Part shown: positions 52,232-60,538 of the stretch, piece by piece
Numbering within the stretch: the first letter of the stretch is position 1
Layout of the letters: every line of letters starts with the position of its first letter
Assembly: GCA_027449965.1 (NCBI GenBank)
Contig: DAIDKP010000029.1
Coordinates: 62,001-126,000 of the forward strand
Source of the DNA: Acidobacteriaceae bacterium
Lineage (GTDB): Bacteria; Acidobacteriota; Terriglobia; Terriglobales; Acidobacteriaceae
DNA: 64,000 bases
Reading direction: 5' to 3'
Position numbers and translations under genes: made by a program
The notes under the pieces: generated by a model
The model's input: the letters and a program-made list of their open reading frames with translations, nothing else
Database searches by the model: none
Told to the model about the DNA's origin: nothing

Positions 52232-52492
52232 TTATGCCTGCCGCTGCTCTTCGAGCGAGGCCATGACGGACTGGATGAGGGATTTGGCTCCGTTGATGCC
52301 TTCAAGCACGGCCTGAAGGTCGAGCCGGGGCGCGGCGGGATTGCGGTTGGAGACGCAGTAGACGCCGTGCTGGCCGGTGAGGATGAGGGCGTCGGTGAGC
52401 AGGTCGAGGGCGACGGCGAGGCGTCCGCGGTCGGCGCCCATCATGAATTCGTAACGCTCCAGTTCGTCGCGTTTTTCGTCGAGGATGGTCAT
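52232..52492 (-). CDS. Small hypothetical protein (86 aa)
   Basis: Helical, acidic protein: KRDELERYEFMMGADRG, ALDLLTDALILTGQHG, then VLEGINGAKSLIQSVMASLE. Not recognised. The ATG at 52490-52492 overlaps the upstream region of the divergent BtuF-like gene. Only a weak ribosome site; the composition, unlike the surrounding long open frame, supports this short gene. Confidence 0.5.
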   Translation of the reverse strand: MTILDEKRDELERYEFMMGADRGRLAVALDLLTDALILTGQHGVYCVSNRNPAAPRLDLQAVLEGINGAKSLIQSVMASLEEQRQA

Positions 52493-52535
52493 GCGGCAGG
52501 TCTCCGAAACTGAACTGACTTCAGAATACGCGGGG

Positions 52536-53474
52536 ATGGTGCGCGGCGCGCTCGACGGGACGAGGCCGAGGGTGGTGAGTCTGTTGGCGAGCGCGACGGA
52601 GATTGTTTGCGCGCTGGGGATGGGCGAGTGCCTGGTGGGGCGGTCGCATGAGTGCGACTGGCCGGAGTGGGTGAGGCGGCTGCCGGTGGTGAGCGCGCCG
52701 GCGTTCGCGGTGACGGGGACGAGCATCGAGATTGATCGCGAGGTGAGGCGTCGCGTGGAGGCGGGCGAGCCGCTGTATCGGATTGACGCGGCGGAGATCG
52801 AGGCGCTGGGCGCGGAGATTCTGTTTGCGCAGGAGCACTGCGAGGTGTGCGCGGTGACGCCGGGGGATGTGGCGCGGGCCGGGTGTGTGACGGCGGGCGC
52901 GCAGGTGATGGCGCTGACGGCGGGGACTCTGGAGGGAATTTTTGTCGGGATGGAGCGCGTGGCCGAGGCGCTGGGCGTGGCGGAGCGCGGGCGCGCGCTG
53001 GTGGCGGCCGAGCGAGAGCGGCTGCGGAGGGTGGGCGAGCGGTGCGCGGGACGCGTGGCTCCGACGGTGGTGGTGATGGAGTGGGCGGACCCGGTGTTTG
53101 CGATGGGGAACTGGGGTCCGGAGCTGGTGGAGGCGGCGAATGGGCGGCTGCTGCTGGGCAGGCCGGGCGAGCACTCGCAGGCGATCGAGTGGGCGTGTGT
53201 GCGGGAGGCGGATCCGGAGTTTCTGGTGATTGCGCCGTGCGGGTATGACAGGACGCGCGCGGAGGCGGAGCTGCCGCTGTTGCGCGCGCGCGAGGGTTGG
53301 AGCGAGCTGAGGGCGGTGCGCGAGGGACGCGTGGCGGTGGCGGATGGGAATCGGTACTTCAACCGGTCGGGGATGACGGTGGTGGAGACGGCGGAGATTC
53401 TGGCGGAGATGTTGCATGGGGTGGTGGTGGGGGAACGGACGGAGGGTGTGAGCTGGCGATGGGTGAGGGCGTGA
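52536..53474 (+). CDS. Soluble BtuF-like substrate-binding protein
   Basis: 312 residues. The fold of B12/iron-siderophore binding proteins: RPRVVSLLASATEIVCALG, ECLVGRSHECDWPEW, the central VVVMEWADPVFAMGNWGPEL and EFLVIAPCGYD. There is no signal peptide or lipobox, so it would stay in the cytoplasm, unlike true BtuF. Start at 52536 because it fits the family N-terminus; an upstream ATG at 52485 is also open. Very high GC. Overlaps the Dph6-like gene by 4 bp. Substrate unknown. Confidence 0.7.
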   Translation: MVRGALDGTRPRVVSLLASATEIVCALGMGECLVGRSHECDWPEWVRRLPVVSAPAFAVTGTSIEIDREVRRRVEAGEPLYRIDAAEIEALGAEILFAQEHCEVCAVTPGDVARAGCVTAGAQVMALTAGTLEGIFVGMERVAEALGVAERGRALVAAERERLRRVGERCAGRVAPTVVVMEWADPVFAMGNWGPELVEAANGRLLLGRPGEHSQAIEWACVREADPEFLVIAPCGYDRTRAEAELPLLRAREGWSELRAVREGRVAVADGNRYFNRSGMTVVETAEILAEMLHGVVVGERTEGVSWRWVRA

Positions 53475-54145
53475 CGGGTGAGCGGAAGCGGGTGTTGCTG
53501 AGCTGGAGCAGCGGGAAGGACAGCGCGTGGGCGCTCCACCGGCTGCGGCAGCGCGAGGATGTGGAGCTGGTGGCGCTGTTGACGACGTTCAACAACGCGA
53601 TGGACCGGGTGGCGATGCATGCGGTGAGGCGCGGGCTGGTGAGGACGCAGGCGGAGCGCGCAGGGCTGCCGTTGTGGGAGGTGGAGCTGCCGTGGCCGTG
53701 CTCGAATGAGCAGTATGAGGCGCGGATGGCGGAGGCTTGCCGGCGGGCGCTGGACGCGGGCGTGGAGCAGGTGGCGTTTGGCGATCTGTATCTGCGGGAT
53801 GTGAGGGAGTATCGCGAGCGGCAACTGGCGGGCACGGGGCTGGAGCCGGTGTTTCCGCTGTGGGACGTGCCGACGCGCGCTCTGGCCGAGGAGATGATTG
53901 CGGCGGGCGTGAAGGCGCGGCTGACGTGTGTGGACCCGCGAAAGCTGGGGCGGGAGTTTGCGGGGCGGGATTTCGATGGGGAGCTGCTGGCGGCGCTGCC
54001 GGAGGGTGTGGACCCGTGCGGCGAGAATGGCGAGTTTCACAGCTTTGTGTATGCTTCGCCGGCGTTTTCCGCACCGATTGCGGTGCGCGCGGGTGAGGTG
54101 GTCGAGCGCGACGGGTTTGTGTTTGCGGATGTGTTGCCGGAGTGA
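53471..54145 (+). CDS. Dph6-like ATP pyrophosphatase (adenine nucleotide alpha hydrolase)
   Basis: 224 residues from the GTG in GTGA at 53471-53474. PP-loop motif VLLSWSSGKDSAWALHRL (SGGxDS), then QAERAGLPLWEVELPWP, VEQVAFGDLYLRDVREYRE and the C-terminal ENGEFHSFVYASPAFS, which is the Dph6/diphthine-ammonia-ligase type mark. Bacteria lack diphthamide, so it must amidate or adenylate another substrate. Translational overlap with the BtuF-like gene suggests a shared role. ATG at 53459 is an alternative start. Confidence 0.8.
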   Translation: MTGERKRVLLSWSSGKDSAWALHRLRQREDVELVALLTTFNNAMDRVAMHAVRRGLVRTQAERAGLPLWEVELPWPCSNEQYEARMAEACRRALDAGVEQVAFGDLYLRDVREYRERQLAGTGLEPVFPLWDVPTRALAEEMIAAGVKARLTCVDPRKLGREFAGRDFDGELLAALPEGVDPCGENGEFHSFVYASPAFSAPIAVRAGEVVERDGFVFADVLPE

Positions 54146-54233
54146 GTGGCGGGAGTGAGCTGCTGGAGTGAGCGGCGGGTATGCGCGGCTGGTGGTCGGT
54201 GCGGGCAGTCGGCGCGGGTTACAGGCGCGGGTT

Positions 54234-54908
54234 TCAGGCGGACTGTTCGAGCGAGTCGAGCAGGGCGCGCCAGCGGGTGAGCTTGTCGGCGAAGCGCAGC
54301 GAGGCGTGAGCGGGACTGGTCGAGGGCAGGGACAGGAAGCGCAGATTTGCGGCGGAAATCGACAGCGTGGGCTGCGCGAGCAATGTAGGCAGGACGAGCG
54401 AGCGAAAGAGCGATTCGGCGGTGCGTCCGTTGAAGGCGACGGTGCGCAGGGCCGGGTGGGCGCGGAAAAAGGCTGCGAAATCGTTGGGGATGATCGACCG
54501 GCGCTCGATGGCGCTGTCGAGGCTGCCCGGGCGGATGCCGGAGTGGCAGACGTCCCAGAGGGCGATGTGGTGCTGCGACAGGCGCTCGGCGCGTTCGGCG
54601 TAAGGCAGGGACGGATCGAAGCCGAGCAGCGCGGCGAGGATGGGCCAGAAGCTGTTTTGCGGCTGGGCGTAGTATTGGCGGCGGGCAAGCGAGGCTGCGC
54701 CGGGCAGGCTGCCGAGGATGAGCAGGCGCGCGCTGGCGCGGGCGATGGGCGGGAAGCCGATGGAGGGTGCCAGGCCCGCTGCGTCGGGATGCGCGGCGGG
54801 CCGACCTCGATTCGCTCGGCGTGAGTTACTTCGACGCGAGTTACTTTGAGGCGAGTTACTTCGAGGCGAGTTACCTGGACGCGAGGTCGACTTTTTTGAG
54901 GTTGTCAT
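54234..54908 (-). CDS. DNA-deoxyinosine (hypoxanthine-DNA) glycosylase with pentapeptide-repeat N-terminus
   Basis: 224 residues. Uracil-DNA-glycosylase-superfamily core: RLLILGSLPGAASLARRQYY, then AQPQNSFWPILAALLGFD, ALWDVCHSGIRPGSLDSA and VAFNGRTAESLF; the GSLPG and NSFW blocks mark the DNA-deoxyinosine glycosylase group, which removes hypoxanthine from DNA. The only in-frame ATG is 54906-54908, inside the end of the upstream peptidase gene (38-bp overlap). The first ~45 residues therefore come from the 15-bp minisatellite and read as pentapeptides NSPRS, NSPQS, NSRRS, NSRRA. No strong ribosome site. Confidence 0.75.
   Translation of the reverse strand: MTTSKKSTSRPGNSPRSNSPQSNSRRSNSRRANRGRPAAHPDAAGLAPSIGFPPIARASARLLILGSLPGAASLARRQYYAQPQNSFWPILAALLGFDPSLPYAERAERLSQHHIALWDVCHSGIRPGSLDSAIERRSIIPNDFAAFFRAHPALRTVAFNGRTAESLFRSLVLPTLLAQPTLSISAANLRFLSLPSTSPAHASLRFADKLTRWRALLDSLEQSA
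54821..54880. repeat. Four tandem 15-bp units at the peptidase/glycosylase junction
   Basis: Units at 54821, 54836, 54851 and 54866 share GNGAGTTACYT, each 15 bp. In the peptidase frame every unit contains TAA, so the peptidase has four consecutive in-frame stops (54826, 54841, 54856, 54871). In the glycosylase frame they code a four-times pentapeptide. Confidence 0.9.
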
Positions 54909-57900
54909 CGGGGATGCGGTCGATGAGCAGAAGCAGCGGATCGACGCCGGCCTTGTCGGGCAGCGAGTCGGTGACGAAGGTGTAGGTGTTGGTGGCTCCG
55001 GTGTTTCCGCTGACGACGTGGACGCGCTCACGGGCGAGCACCGGGCCGTAGTGGAAGCCCTTGGGCGGCGCGCCGAGAGCGCCGACTTCGATCCAGTCAT
55101 CGACCGGCACTTCGACCTCGTTGCCTTTGGCGTCGGACTTGTATTTGTGGACCTGGACAACGACGGTGACGTTGTATTTGCCGTCGGCGCGCTTGACGGC
55201 GATGGCGCTGAGGTCGCGGTTGGAGAAGATGGTGATGTCCTTGAAGAGATCCTGCATGAGGTACTGGTACTGCGCGGGAGTCTGCGCGGAGAGCGCGTTG
55301 ACCAGCGCCCAGGAGGTTGGGTAGGGCGCGTCGTGGTAGCCGAATTCGCCGAGGATCTGGCGCAGGGCGGCGTTGACGTGATCTTCGCCGATCATGTCGC
55401 GGAGGTAGTACATGACGACGGAGCCTTTGCGGTAGTGGATGTAGCCCTGGCTGGCTTCGACGCGCATGAGGGGACGTTCCTTGAGGCGTTCGGTGCCGCG
55501 CGCGCGGAGGTAGGCGTCCATCTCGTACTGGAGGAATTTGCGCATGGCGTTCTGGCCGTACTGCTTCTCCATGACCATGAGGGCGGAGTATTGGGCTAGG
55601 GTTTCCGACATGGAGGTTGCGCCTTCCATGTTGGCTCCGATGAGCTGGTGCGCCCACCACTGGTGCGCCATCTCGTGCGCGACGACGTAGAAGACCATGT
55701 CGATGTCGTCGGGTTTTTCGATGTCGGCGATGAAGCCGATGGACTCCGAGTAAGGCATGGTGCCGGGGAAGGCCTGGGCGAAGCTGGCGACGCGCGGGAA
55801 CTCGACGATGCGGGCCTCGCGCTGGTAGTAGGGGCCGAAGTTGGCGGTGTAGTAGGCGAAGGATTTCTGGACGGAGTCGAGCATGCGCGGGACGTTCCAC
55901 GGCTGCTGGCGGAGGTAGTAGACCTCGATGGAGATGGGATGGCCGTTGGGCGGGGTCCAGGTGCGGCGGGCGACGGTGTAGTCGGCGGAGAGGAATGAGT
56001 AAAAATTCAGCGCGAAGTGGTCGAGTTTGTACTCGTAGTAGTTGCGATTGTCCTGGACCCAGGCGCGGATGAGCGAGCCGGGCGCGATGGCGGTCTGGGT
56101 GCGGCTGGTGCTGATGACGGTGTCGACGTTGACCCAGTCGGAGTTGTTGGAGATGTAGGTGTTGCGGCAGTCGGCGGTGCAGTTGGCCTCAAGTGTGGGC
56201 ATGAGGTCTTTTTCCCTGAGGCCGAAGCGATGGCGGACGTTGGGGTCAGTGAGTTCGTTGTCGGTCTGATAGCCGATCTGGGGCAGGATGGAGTTGTTGA
56301 AGAAGCTGCCGTTCTGGGCGACGCCGGTCATGGTGGTCTGGTTTTCGAAGCCGCGCGGATGGCTCTCGACATCGAGCTGGAGGGTGCGCTGCTCGCCGGG
56401 CTGCATGGGAGTGGTGAGGTTGTAGATGCGGAAGCCGGTTTCGGTGTCGTCGGTGGAAAGTTGCGCACCGGGCAGCGCGATGTGCGAGGTGAAGTTGCGG
56501 TCGGTGGTGAACCAGACCTGCGAGATCGGAGCTGAGGTTTCGTTCTGGATCTGCTCTGTCGAGTGAAGGACGAGACCGCGATGGCTGGGATAGATGGCGA
56601 CGTTGTAGCGGACGTCGGTGATGCGCGGCTGGGGAAGGTTCTGATACTCCTTCCAGTTTTTCTCGTAGTCGGCCTGGCGGCGCTGGGCCTGATATTCGCT
56701 GTCGAAGTGGTTGAGGATTTCGGTGTTGTAGAAGACCCACGCGCCGGTGAGCAGGAATCCGGCGAGGCCGATATACGCGGCGACGCGGACGAGGCCGTGG
56801 AAGCGCTGCCGGGCGTTGAGGAGGCGCGCGCGCCAGCCGGTGTCGCGCCCGCGCTGCCAGAGCAGGACGCTCTTGACGGAGAGCAGCAGGCAGAAGAATC
56901 CCCAGTAGAGCGCGAACCATCGCCAGGAGACGATCCACGGCGCGAAGCCGAAGAAGTCGGAGTAGGTCATGGTGGGCAGCGAGCCGAACTGGAGCATGGA
57001 TGAGGCGACGTGAAGCGGCCGCCACATGAAGGCGTTGGCGATGAGCACGGCGATGAAGGCGAAGTAGCCGACGTATTTGTTAGGCGAGAGGACGTGGACG
57101 AAGAAGGCCAGCGCGGCAAAGAAGGCGAAGCTGACCATGGTGTGATAGAGCAGCGAGTCGGCGTAGAGGCCGAACTGGAAGCGCGTGTAGTGGTGAGCCG
57201 CCTGGACGACGACGGCGACGCAGCCGACGAGGAACAGAATCGAGAAGATGGAGGCGAGCAGGGCGCAGAATTTGGCGACGAAGCTGGGCCATTCGGGGAT
57301 GGGCAGCGCGTCCTGAACCTCATCGACGCGGGCATCACGCTCCTCCCAGACGAGGACGCCGGCGAAGAAGGTGATCATGGCGATGAGGAACAGGTAAAGC
57401 GTGCCGCTGATGAGGGTGAGGAGATAGTAGGTGACGGGGCGCGTGGTGAGTCCGTAGCCGGAGCGCGCGTTGAAGATGAGCGCGGTGACGCAGTTGAGCA
57501 GCGCGGCCAGCGTGAGCACGATGAAGGTGACGGTCTTCATGAGGCGGCGCATCTCGATGCGCGTGGAGGCGACGAGCTGACGGATGCGCGCACTGGCTCC
57601 GAAGTGAAGCGTGACGGCGGGACGGGCGATGGGTGCGAGGAGGGTTTCGGCGGCGGCGGATTTCTTCTTTGAGGCGCGGGTGGCGCGCTCTTCAAAGCGG
57701 AATCGCCAGCAGGCGAAGGCGAAGACGGCGAGGCCGACGGCGACCCAGAGCAGACGGTTCCAGAGCAGGAGGCCGTCGAAGGTGAGGACGTGGGTGTTGC
57801 GCTGGGCGACGGTCCAGTATTTCGTCGCGTAGTTGAAGGCGTCGTTGCCGAAGGGATCGAGCATGGCAGCGAGCTTTTCGTTCTGCATGTCGGAGGTGAA

Positions 57901-58479
57901 GGCGCCGGCGACGGCGTCGGCGACGATGAGCAGGATGCCGCCGATGAAGGAAATGATTGTGGAGCGCGTGAGGACGGCGATGGTGAAAAGGATCGCCGCG
58001 ATGAAGAGCGTGTTCGGCAGCGCGAAGAGCAGGATGCCGGCGCCGTGAGCGGCCCAGACGACGGGGCCGAAGCGGTCATGATCGACCCAGGGCATGAGCG
58101 GCGCGAGAAGCGCGCCCAGGCTGATGCCGAGCATGGGAATGGTGGAGACGACGACGGCGCCGAAGAAGCGTCCGAGCAGGAAGTCCATGCGCCGGATGGG
58201 CTTGGTGAAGAGGATCTGGTGCATGTTGGCGGCGAACTCGCGCGAGGCGGCGGAGTTGACGAAGGCGACGGTCATCAGCAGGGTGATGAACCACATGATG
58301 GAGTAGAACTGCTGGATGACGAAGGGCGCGTTGCGGAAGGTGTTTCCGATGGCTCCGCCGACGGTGACCTGATCGGTGCTGAGCGCGAGCAGGATGAGCA
58401 GGGCGACGATGGTGGTGAAGACCCAGAGCATGGTCGAGCGCAGCCAGTAGCGAACCTCAAAGGTGAAGAAACGCAGCAT
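54871..58479 (-). CDS. ABC transporter permease fused to M1 zinc aminopeptidase
   Basis: 1202 residues in two parts. Residues 1-~560: two ABC-2-type permease bundles (for example FEVRYWLRSTMLWVFTTIVA, TAVFVLTLAALLNCVTALIF in the second half) with a large loop between. Residues ~620-1100: an exported M1 aminopeptidase body with the HExxH zinc site VVAHEMAHQWWAH plus the downstream Glu in EGATSMSETLAQYSALMV. Permease-peptidase fusions of this type occur widely in acidobacteria; the ATPase is the next gene downstream-adjacent (15-bp gap). The four tandem stops at its end are unusual. Confidence 0.88.
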   Translation of the reverse strand: MLRFFTFEVRYWLRSTMLWVFTTIVALLILLALSTDQVTVGGAIGNTFRNAPFVIQQFYSIMWFITLLMTVAFVNSAASREFAANMHQILFTKPIRRMDFLLGRFFGAVVVSTIPMLGISLGALLAPLMPWVDHDRFGPVVWAAHGAGILLFALPNTLFIAAILFTIAVLTRSTIISFIGGILLIVADAVAGAFTSDMQNEKLAAMLDPFGNDAFNYATKYWTVAQRNTHVLTFDGLLLWNRLLWVAVGLAVFAFACWRFRFEERATRASKKKSAAAETLLAPIARPAVTLHFGASARIRQLVASTRIEMRRLMKTVTFIVLTLAALLNCVTALIFNARSGYGLTTRPVTYYLLTLISGTLYLFLIAMITFFAGVLVWEERDARVDEVQDALPIPEWPSFVAKFCALLASIFSILFLVGCVAVVVQAAHHYTRFQFGLYADSLLYHTMVSFAFFAALAFFVHVLSPNKYVGYFAFIAVLIANAFMWRPLHVASSMLQFGSLPTMTYSDFFGFAPWIVSWRWFALYWGFFCLLLSVKSVLLWQRGRDTGWRARLLNARQRFHGLVRVAAYIGLAGFLLTGAWVFYNTEILNHFDSEYQAQRRQADYEKNWKEYQNLPQPRITDVRYNVAIYPSHRGLVLHSTEQIQNETSAPISQVWFTTDRNFTSHIALPGAQLSTDDTETGFRIYNLTTPMQPGEQRTLQLDVESHPRGFENQTTMTGVAQNGSFFNNSILPQIGYQTDNELTDPNVRHRFGLREKDLMPTLEANCTADCRNTYISNNSDWVNVDTVISTSRTQTAIAPGSLIRAWVQDNRNYYEYKLDHFALNFYSFLSADYTVARRTWTPPNGHPISIEVYYLRQQPWNVPRMLDSVQKSFAYYTANFGPYYQREARIVEFPRVASFAQAFPGTMPYSESIGFIADIEKPDDIDMVFYVVAHEMAHQWWAHQLIGANMEGATSMSETLAQYSALMVMEKQYGQNAMRKFLQYEMDAYLRARGTERLKERPLMRVEASQGYIHYRKGSVVMYYLRDMIGEDHVNAALRQILGEFGYHDAPYPTSWALVNALSAQTPAQYQYLMQDLFKDITIFSNRDLSAIAVKRADGKYNVTVVVQVHKYKSDAKGNEVEVPVDDWIEVGALGAPPKGFHYGPVLARERVHVVSGNTGATNTYTFVTDSLPDKAGVDPLLLLIDRIPDDNLKKVDLASR

Positions 58480-58494
58480 GGGAACTCCTCCGGG

Positions 58495-59403
58495 TTACTT
58501 TGCGCCGAGACCGGCGATGTTGGCGAAGAAGACATCTTCGAGATCGGGCGCGACGGGGGTGAAATCCGGCTCGGGCGCGGCGCTGGCGAGGACGTGAATC
58601 CGGGGCTGGCCGGCGACAAGCCTGTGGGAGATGACGGTCATGCGGGATTTGTAATCGTCGACCTGATCGCGGGCGACGCTGCGCGCCCAGACCTGGCCGA
58701 CGAGGCTGGCGACGGCCGAGTCCGGTGCGCCGGCGAAGAGGACGCGACCCTGATGGATGATGGCCATGTTGCGGCAGAGTTCCATCACGTCCTGAACGAT
58801 GTGGGTGGAGAGGATGACGACGACGTTTTCGCCGATCTCGGCAAGGAGGTTGTAGAAGCGGTTGCGCTCGCCGGGATCGAGTCCGGCGGTGGGTTCGTCG
58901 ACGATGAGCAGGCGCGGGTCAGCGAGCAGGGCCTGGGCGATGCCGAAGCGCTGGCGCATGCCGCCGGAGAATCCGGTGAGCGCCTTGCGGCGATGGTCCC
59001 AGAGGTTGACGCGATGGAGCATGGCGTGGACGACCTCGCGGCGCTCCTTGCCGTGTGTGATGCCCTTGAGCAGGGCGAGGTGGTCGAGCATCTCTTCGGC
59101 GCTGACGCGGGGGTAGACGCCGAAGTCCTGCGGGAGATAGCCGAGGAGCTTGCGGACCTCTTCTTTTTGCGCGAGCACGTCGAGGAAGCCGGAGTCGGTG
59201 GCACCGAAGCGGATGGTGCCGGAGTCCGGCTCCTGAAGCGTGGCGATGGTGCGCATGAGCGTGGATTTGCCGGCGCCGTTGGGACCGAGCAGGCCGTAGA
59301 GGCCGCGCGGGATGACGAGCGATACGCCGTCGAGTGCTTTGACGCCGTTTTTGTAGGTTTTGGTCAGGTTCTGAATGCGCAGCTCAATGGATTGCTCGGC
59401 CAC
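58495..59403 (-). CDS. ABC transporter ATP-binding protein
   Basis: 302 residues from GTG 59401-59403, with AGGAG 8 nt upstream. Walker A LLGPNGAGKSTLM, Q-loop YLPQDFG, signature FSGGMRQRFG, Walker B LLIVDEPTAGLDP and switch His in ILSTHIVQD. A C-terminal extension (DFTPVAPDLEDVFFANIAG) is typical of ABC-2-type exporters. It feeds ATP energy to the adjacent permease/M1 fusion, which it precedes on the transcript by 15 bp. Confidence 0.9.
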   Translation of the reverse strand: MAEQSIELRIQNLTKTYKNGVKALDGVSLVIPRGLYGLLGPNGAGKSTLMRTIATLQEPDSGTIRFGATDSGFLDVLAQKEEVRKLLGYLPQDFGVYPRVSAEEMLDHLALLKGITHGKERREVVHAMLHRVNLWDHRRKALTGFSGGMRQRFGIAQALLADPRLLIVDEPTAGLDPGERNRFYNLLAEIGENVVVILSTHIVQDVMELCRNMAIIHQGRVLFAGAPDSAVASLVGQVWARSVARDQVDDYKSRMTVISHRLVAGQPRIHVLASAAPEPDFTPVAPDLEDVFFANIAGLGAK

Positions 59404-59572
59404 AGAGGATTCTCCTGAGCGGCTGCGACGCATCGAGAGAAGCGTTGGCCGCAATTCTGGAAAGATAAAAACAGGGCATAGGTCAGCGAATCTCCGACAG
59501 AGATCGCCTACAAAGGCCCACCGGCAGTTGCCTCATGGTACGCGAAAAAGCGCAGCCTTGTTCCCCGAAAAA

Positions 59573-60388
59573 TCAGTTATATCGGTCCAGTTCAGCCGCA
59601 TAGCGAGCGGAGAGCGCTTCAATGTACTCATCCGCAGACCAGTCTTCGCGCACAGTGTCCATGTCGAGCAGATGGCAGGCTGCTTCCACCACGCCATAGG
59701 AGACCTCGTCCTGCTGAAGCATCTCCATCAGATCAGGCAGCACGCGTAGTTCCTTGCGCTTGCCCAGCCCGGCGACGGCCTCTTCCCGCGTGTCCGGGTT
59801 GCCGTCGTTGAGTCGCTCGATCAGCGCCTTGCGAATCTCGGGTGAGTCTGCACTGCTCTGCACGCCCAGACCAAAGGTGGCCCAGTCGCGAATATCCGGG
59901 TCGGTATCGCGCGTCAGGTCGATCAGCGGTGCAATAGCCTCCGGGTGATCGGCAAAGCAACTCAGACCAAATGCCGCGGCAAAGCGCACATCCGGATCCG
60001 GATGGCGACGATAGCGCAGAATGAGCGGAATAGCTGCTGGATTGGCAACGTGCCCCAGCGCCACCAGGCAGGAGTCGATCACCTCAAGGTCCTGCTCATC
60101 GGCCAGCACCGCGGTCACCACGGAATAGATTTCTTCGGCAAACATCGTGACTGGATGCTCGGGAGTCTTGCCCAGTTGAGCCAGAATATCGATACCACGG
60201 CGACGGCGTGCCGGACGGCGGTCGTGCGCCCACTCGATGGCGTGCGTCAGTACTTCACGACTGGCGATAGCCTGGAGTTTGCTGACCGCTTCCCACGGGC
60301 CACCTTCTTCATCTTCGTCGTCGTAGTCGCCGTGAAGCGTTTGGCGAAAGAGTTCGTCAATCTCCGCTGGGTTTTCCGGCTCGGCCAT
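59573..60388 (-). CDS. HEAT-repeat protein
   Basis: 271 residues. After an acidic region (YDDEDEEGG) come about five HEAT-like helical repeats: ARRRRGIDILAQLG, VIDSCLVALGHVANPAAIP, PDPDVRFAAAFGLSCFADH, DPDIRDWATFGLGVQSS and PDTREEAVAGLGKRKELR, the PBS-lyase/HEAT pattern. Such proteins bind other proteins; partner unknown. The ATG at 60386-60388 follows GAGGAA; the frame opens at 60499. Next to a divergent protease gene. Confidence 0.75.
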   Translation of the reverse strand: MAEPENPAEIDELFRQTLHGDYDDEDEEGGPWEAVSKLQAIASREVLTHAIEWAHDRRPARRRRGIDILAQLGKTPEHPVTMFAEEIYSVVTAVLADEQDLEVIDSCLVALGHVANPAAIPLILRYRRHPDPDVRFAAAFGLSCFADHPEAIAPLIDLTRDTDPDIRDWATFGLGVQSSADSPEIRKALIERLNDGNPDTREEAVAGLGKRKELRVLPDLMEMLQQDEVSYGVVEAACHLLDMDTVREDWSADEYIEALSARYAAELDRYN

Positions 60389-60538
60389 GGATTCCTCAGT
60401 GCAGCCGTTCTTCCGCGCTGCATCCTTCCTTCTACCAGAGGATACGCGATTCCATCTCTTCGTATCGAATGCAACGCGTAAGATGTGCTGTAAGACCATC
60501 CCAAATGTGGACTCAACCGGCGACGTGGAGACGGACAG

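Noticed and set aside
57790..59418. 542-codon open frame on the plus strand
   Set aside because: Antisense shadow of the ABC permease and ATPase, with repetitive Gly/Glu/Asp composition typical of GC-rich antisense frames.
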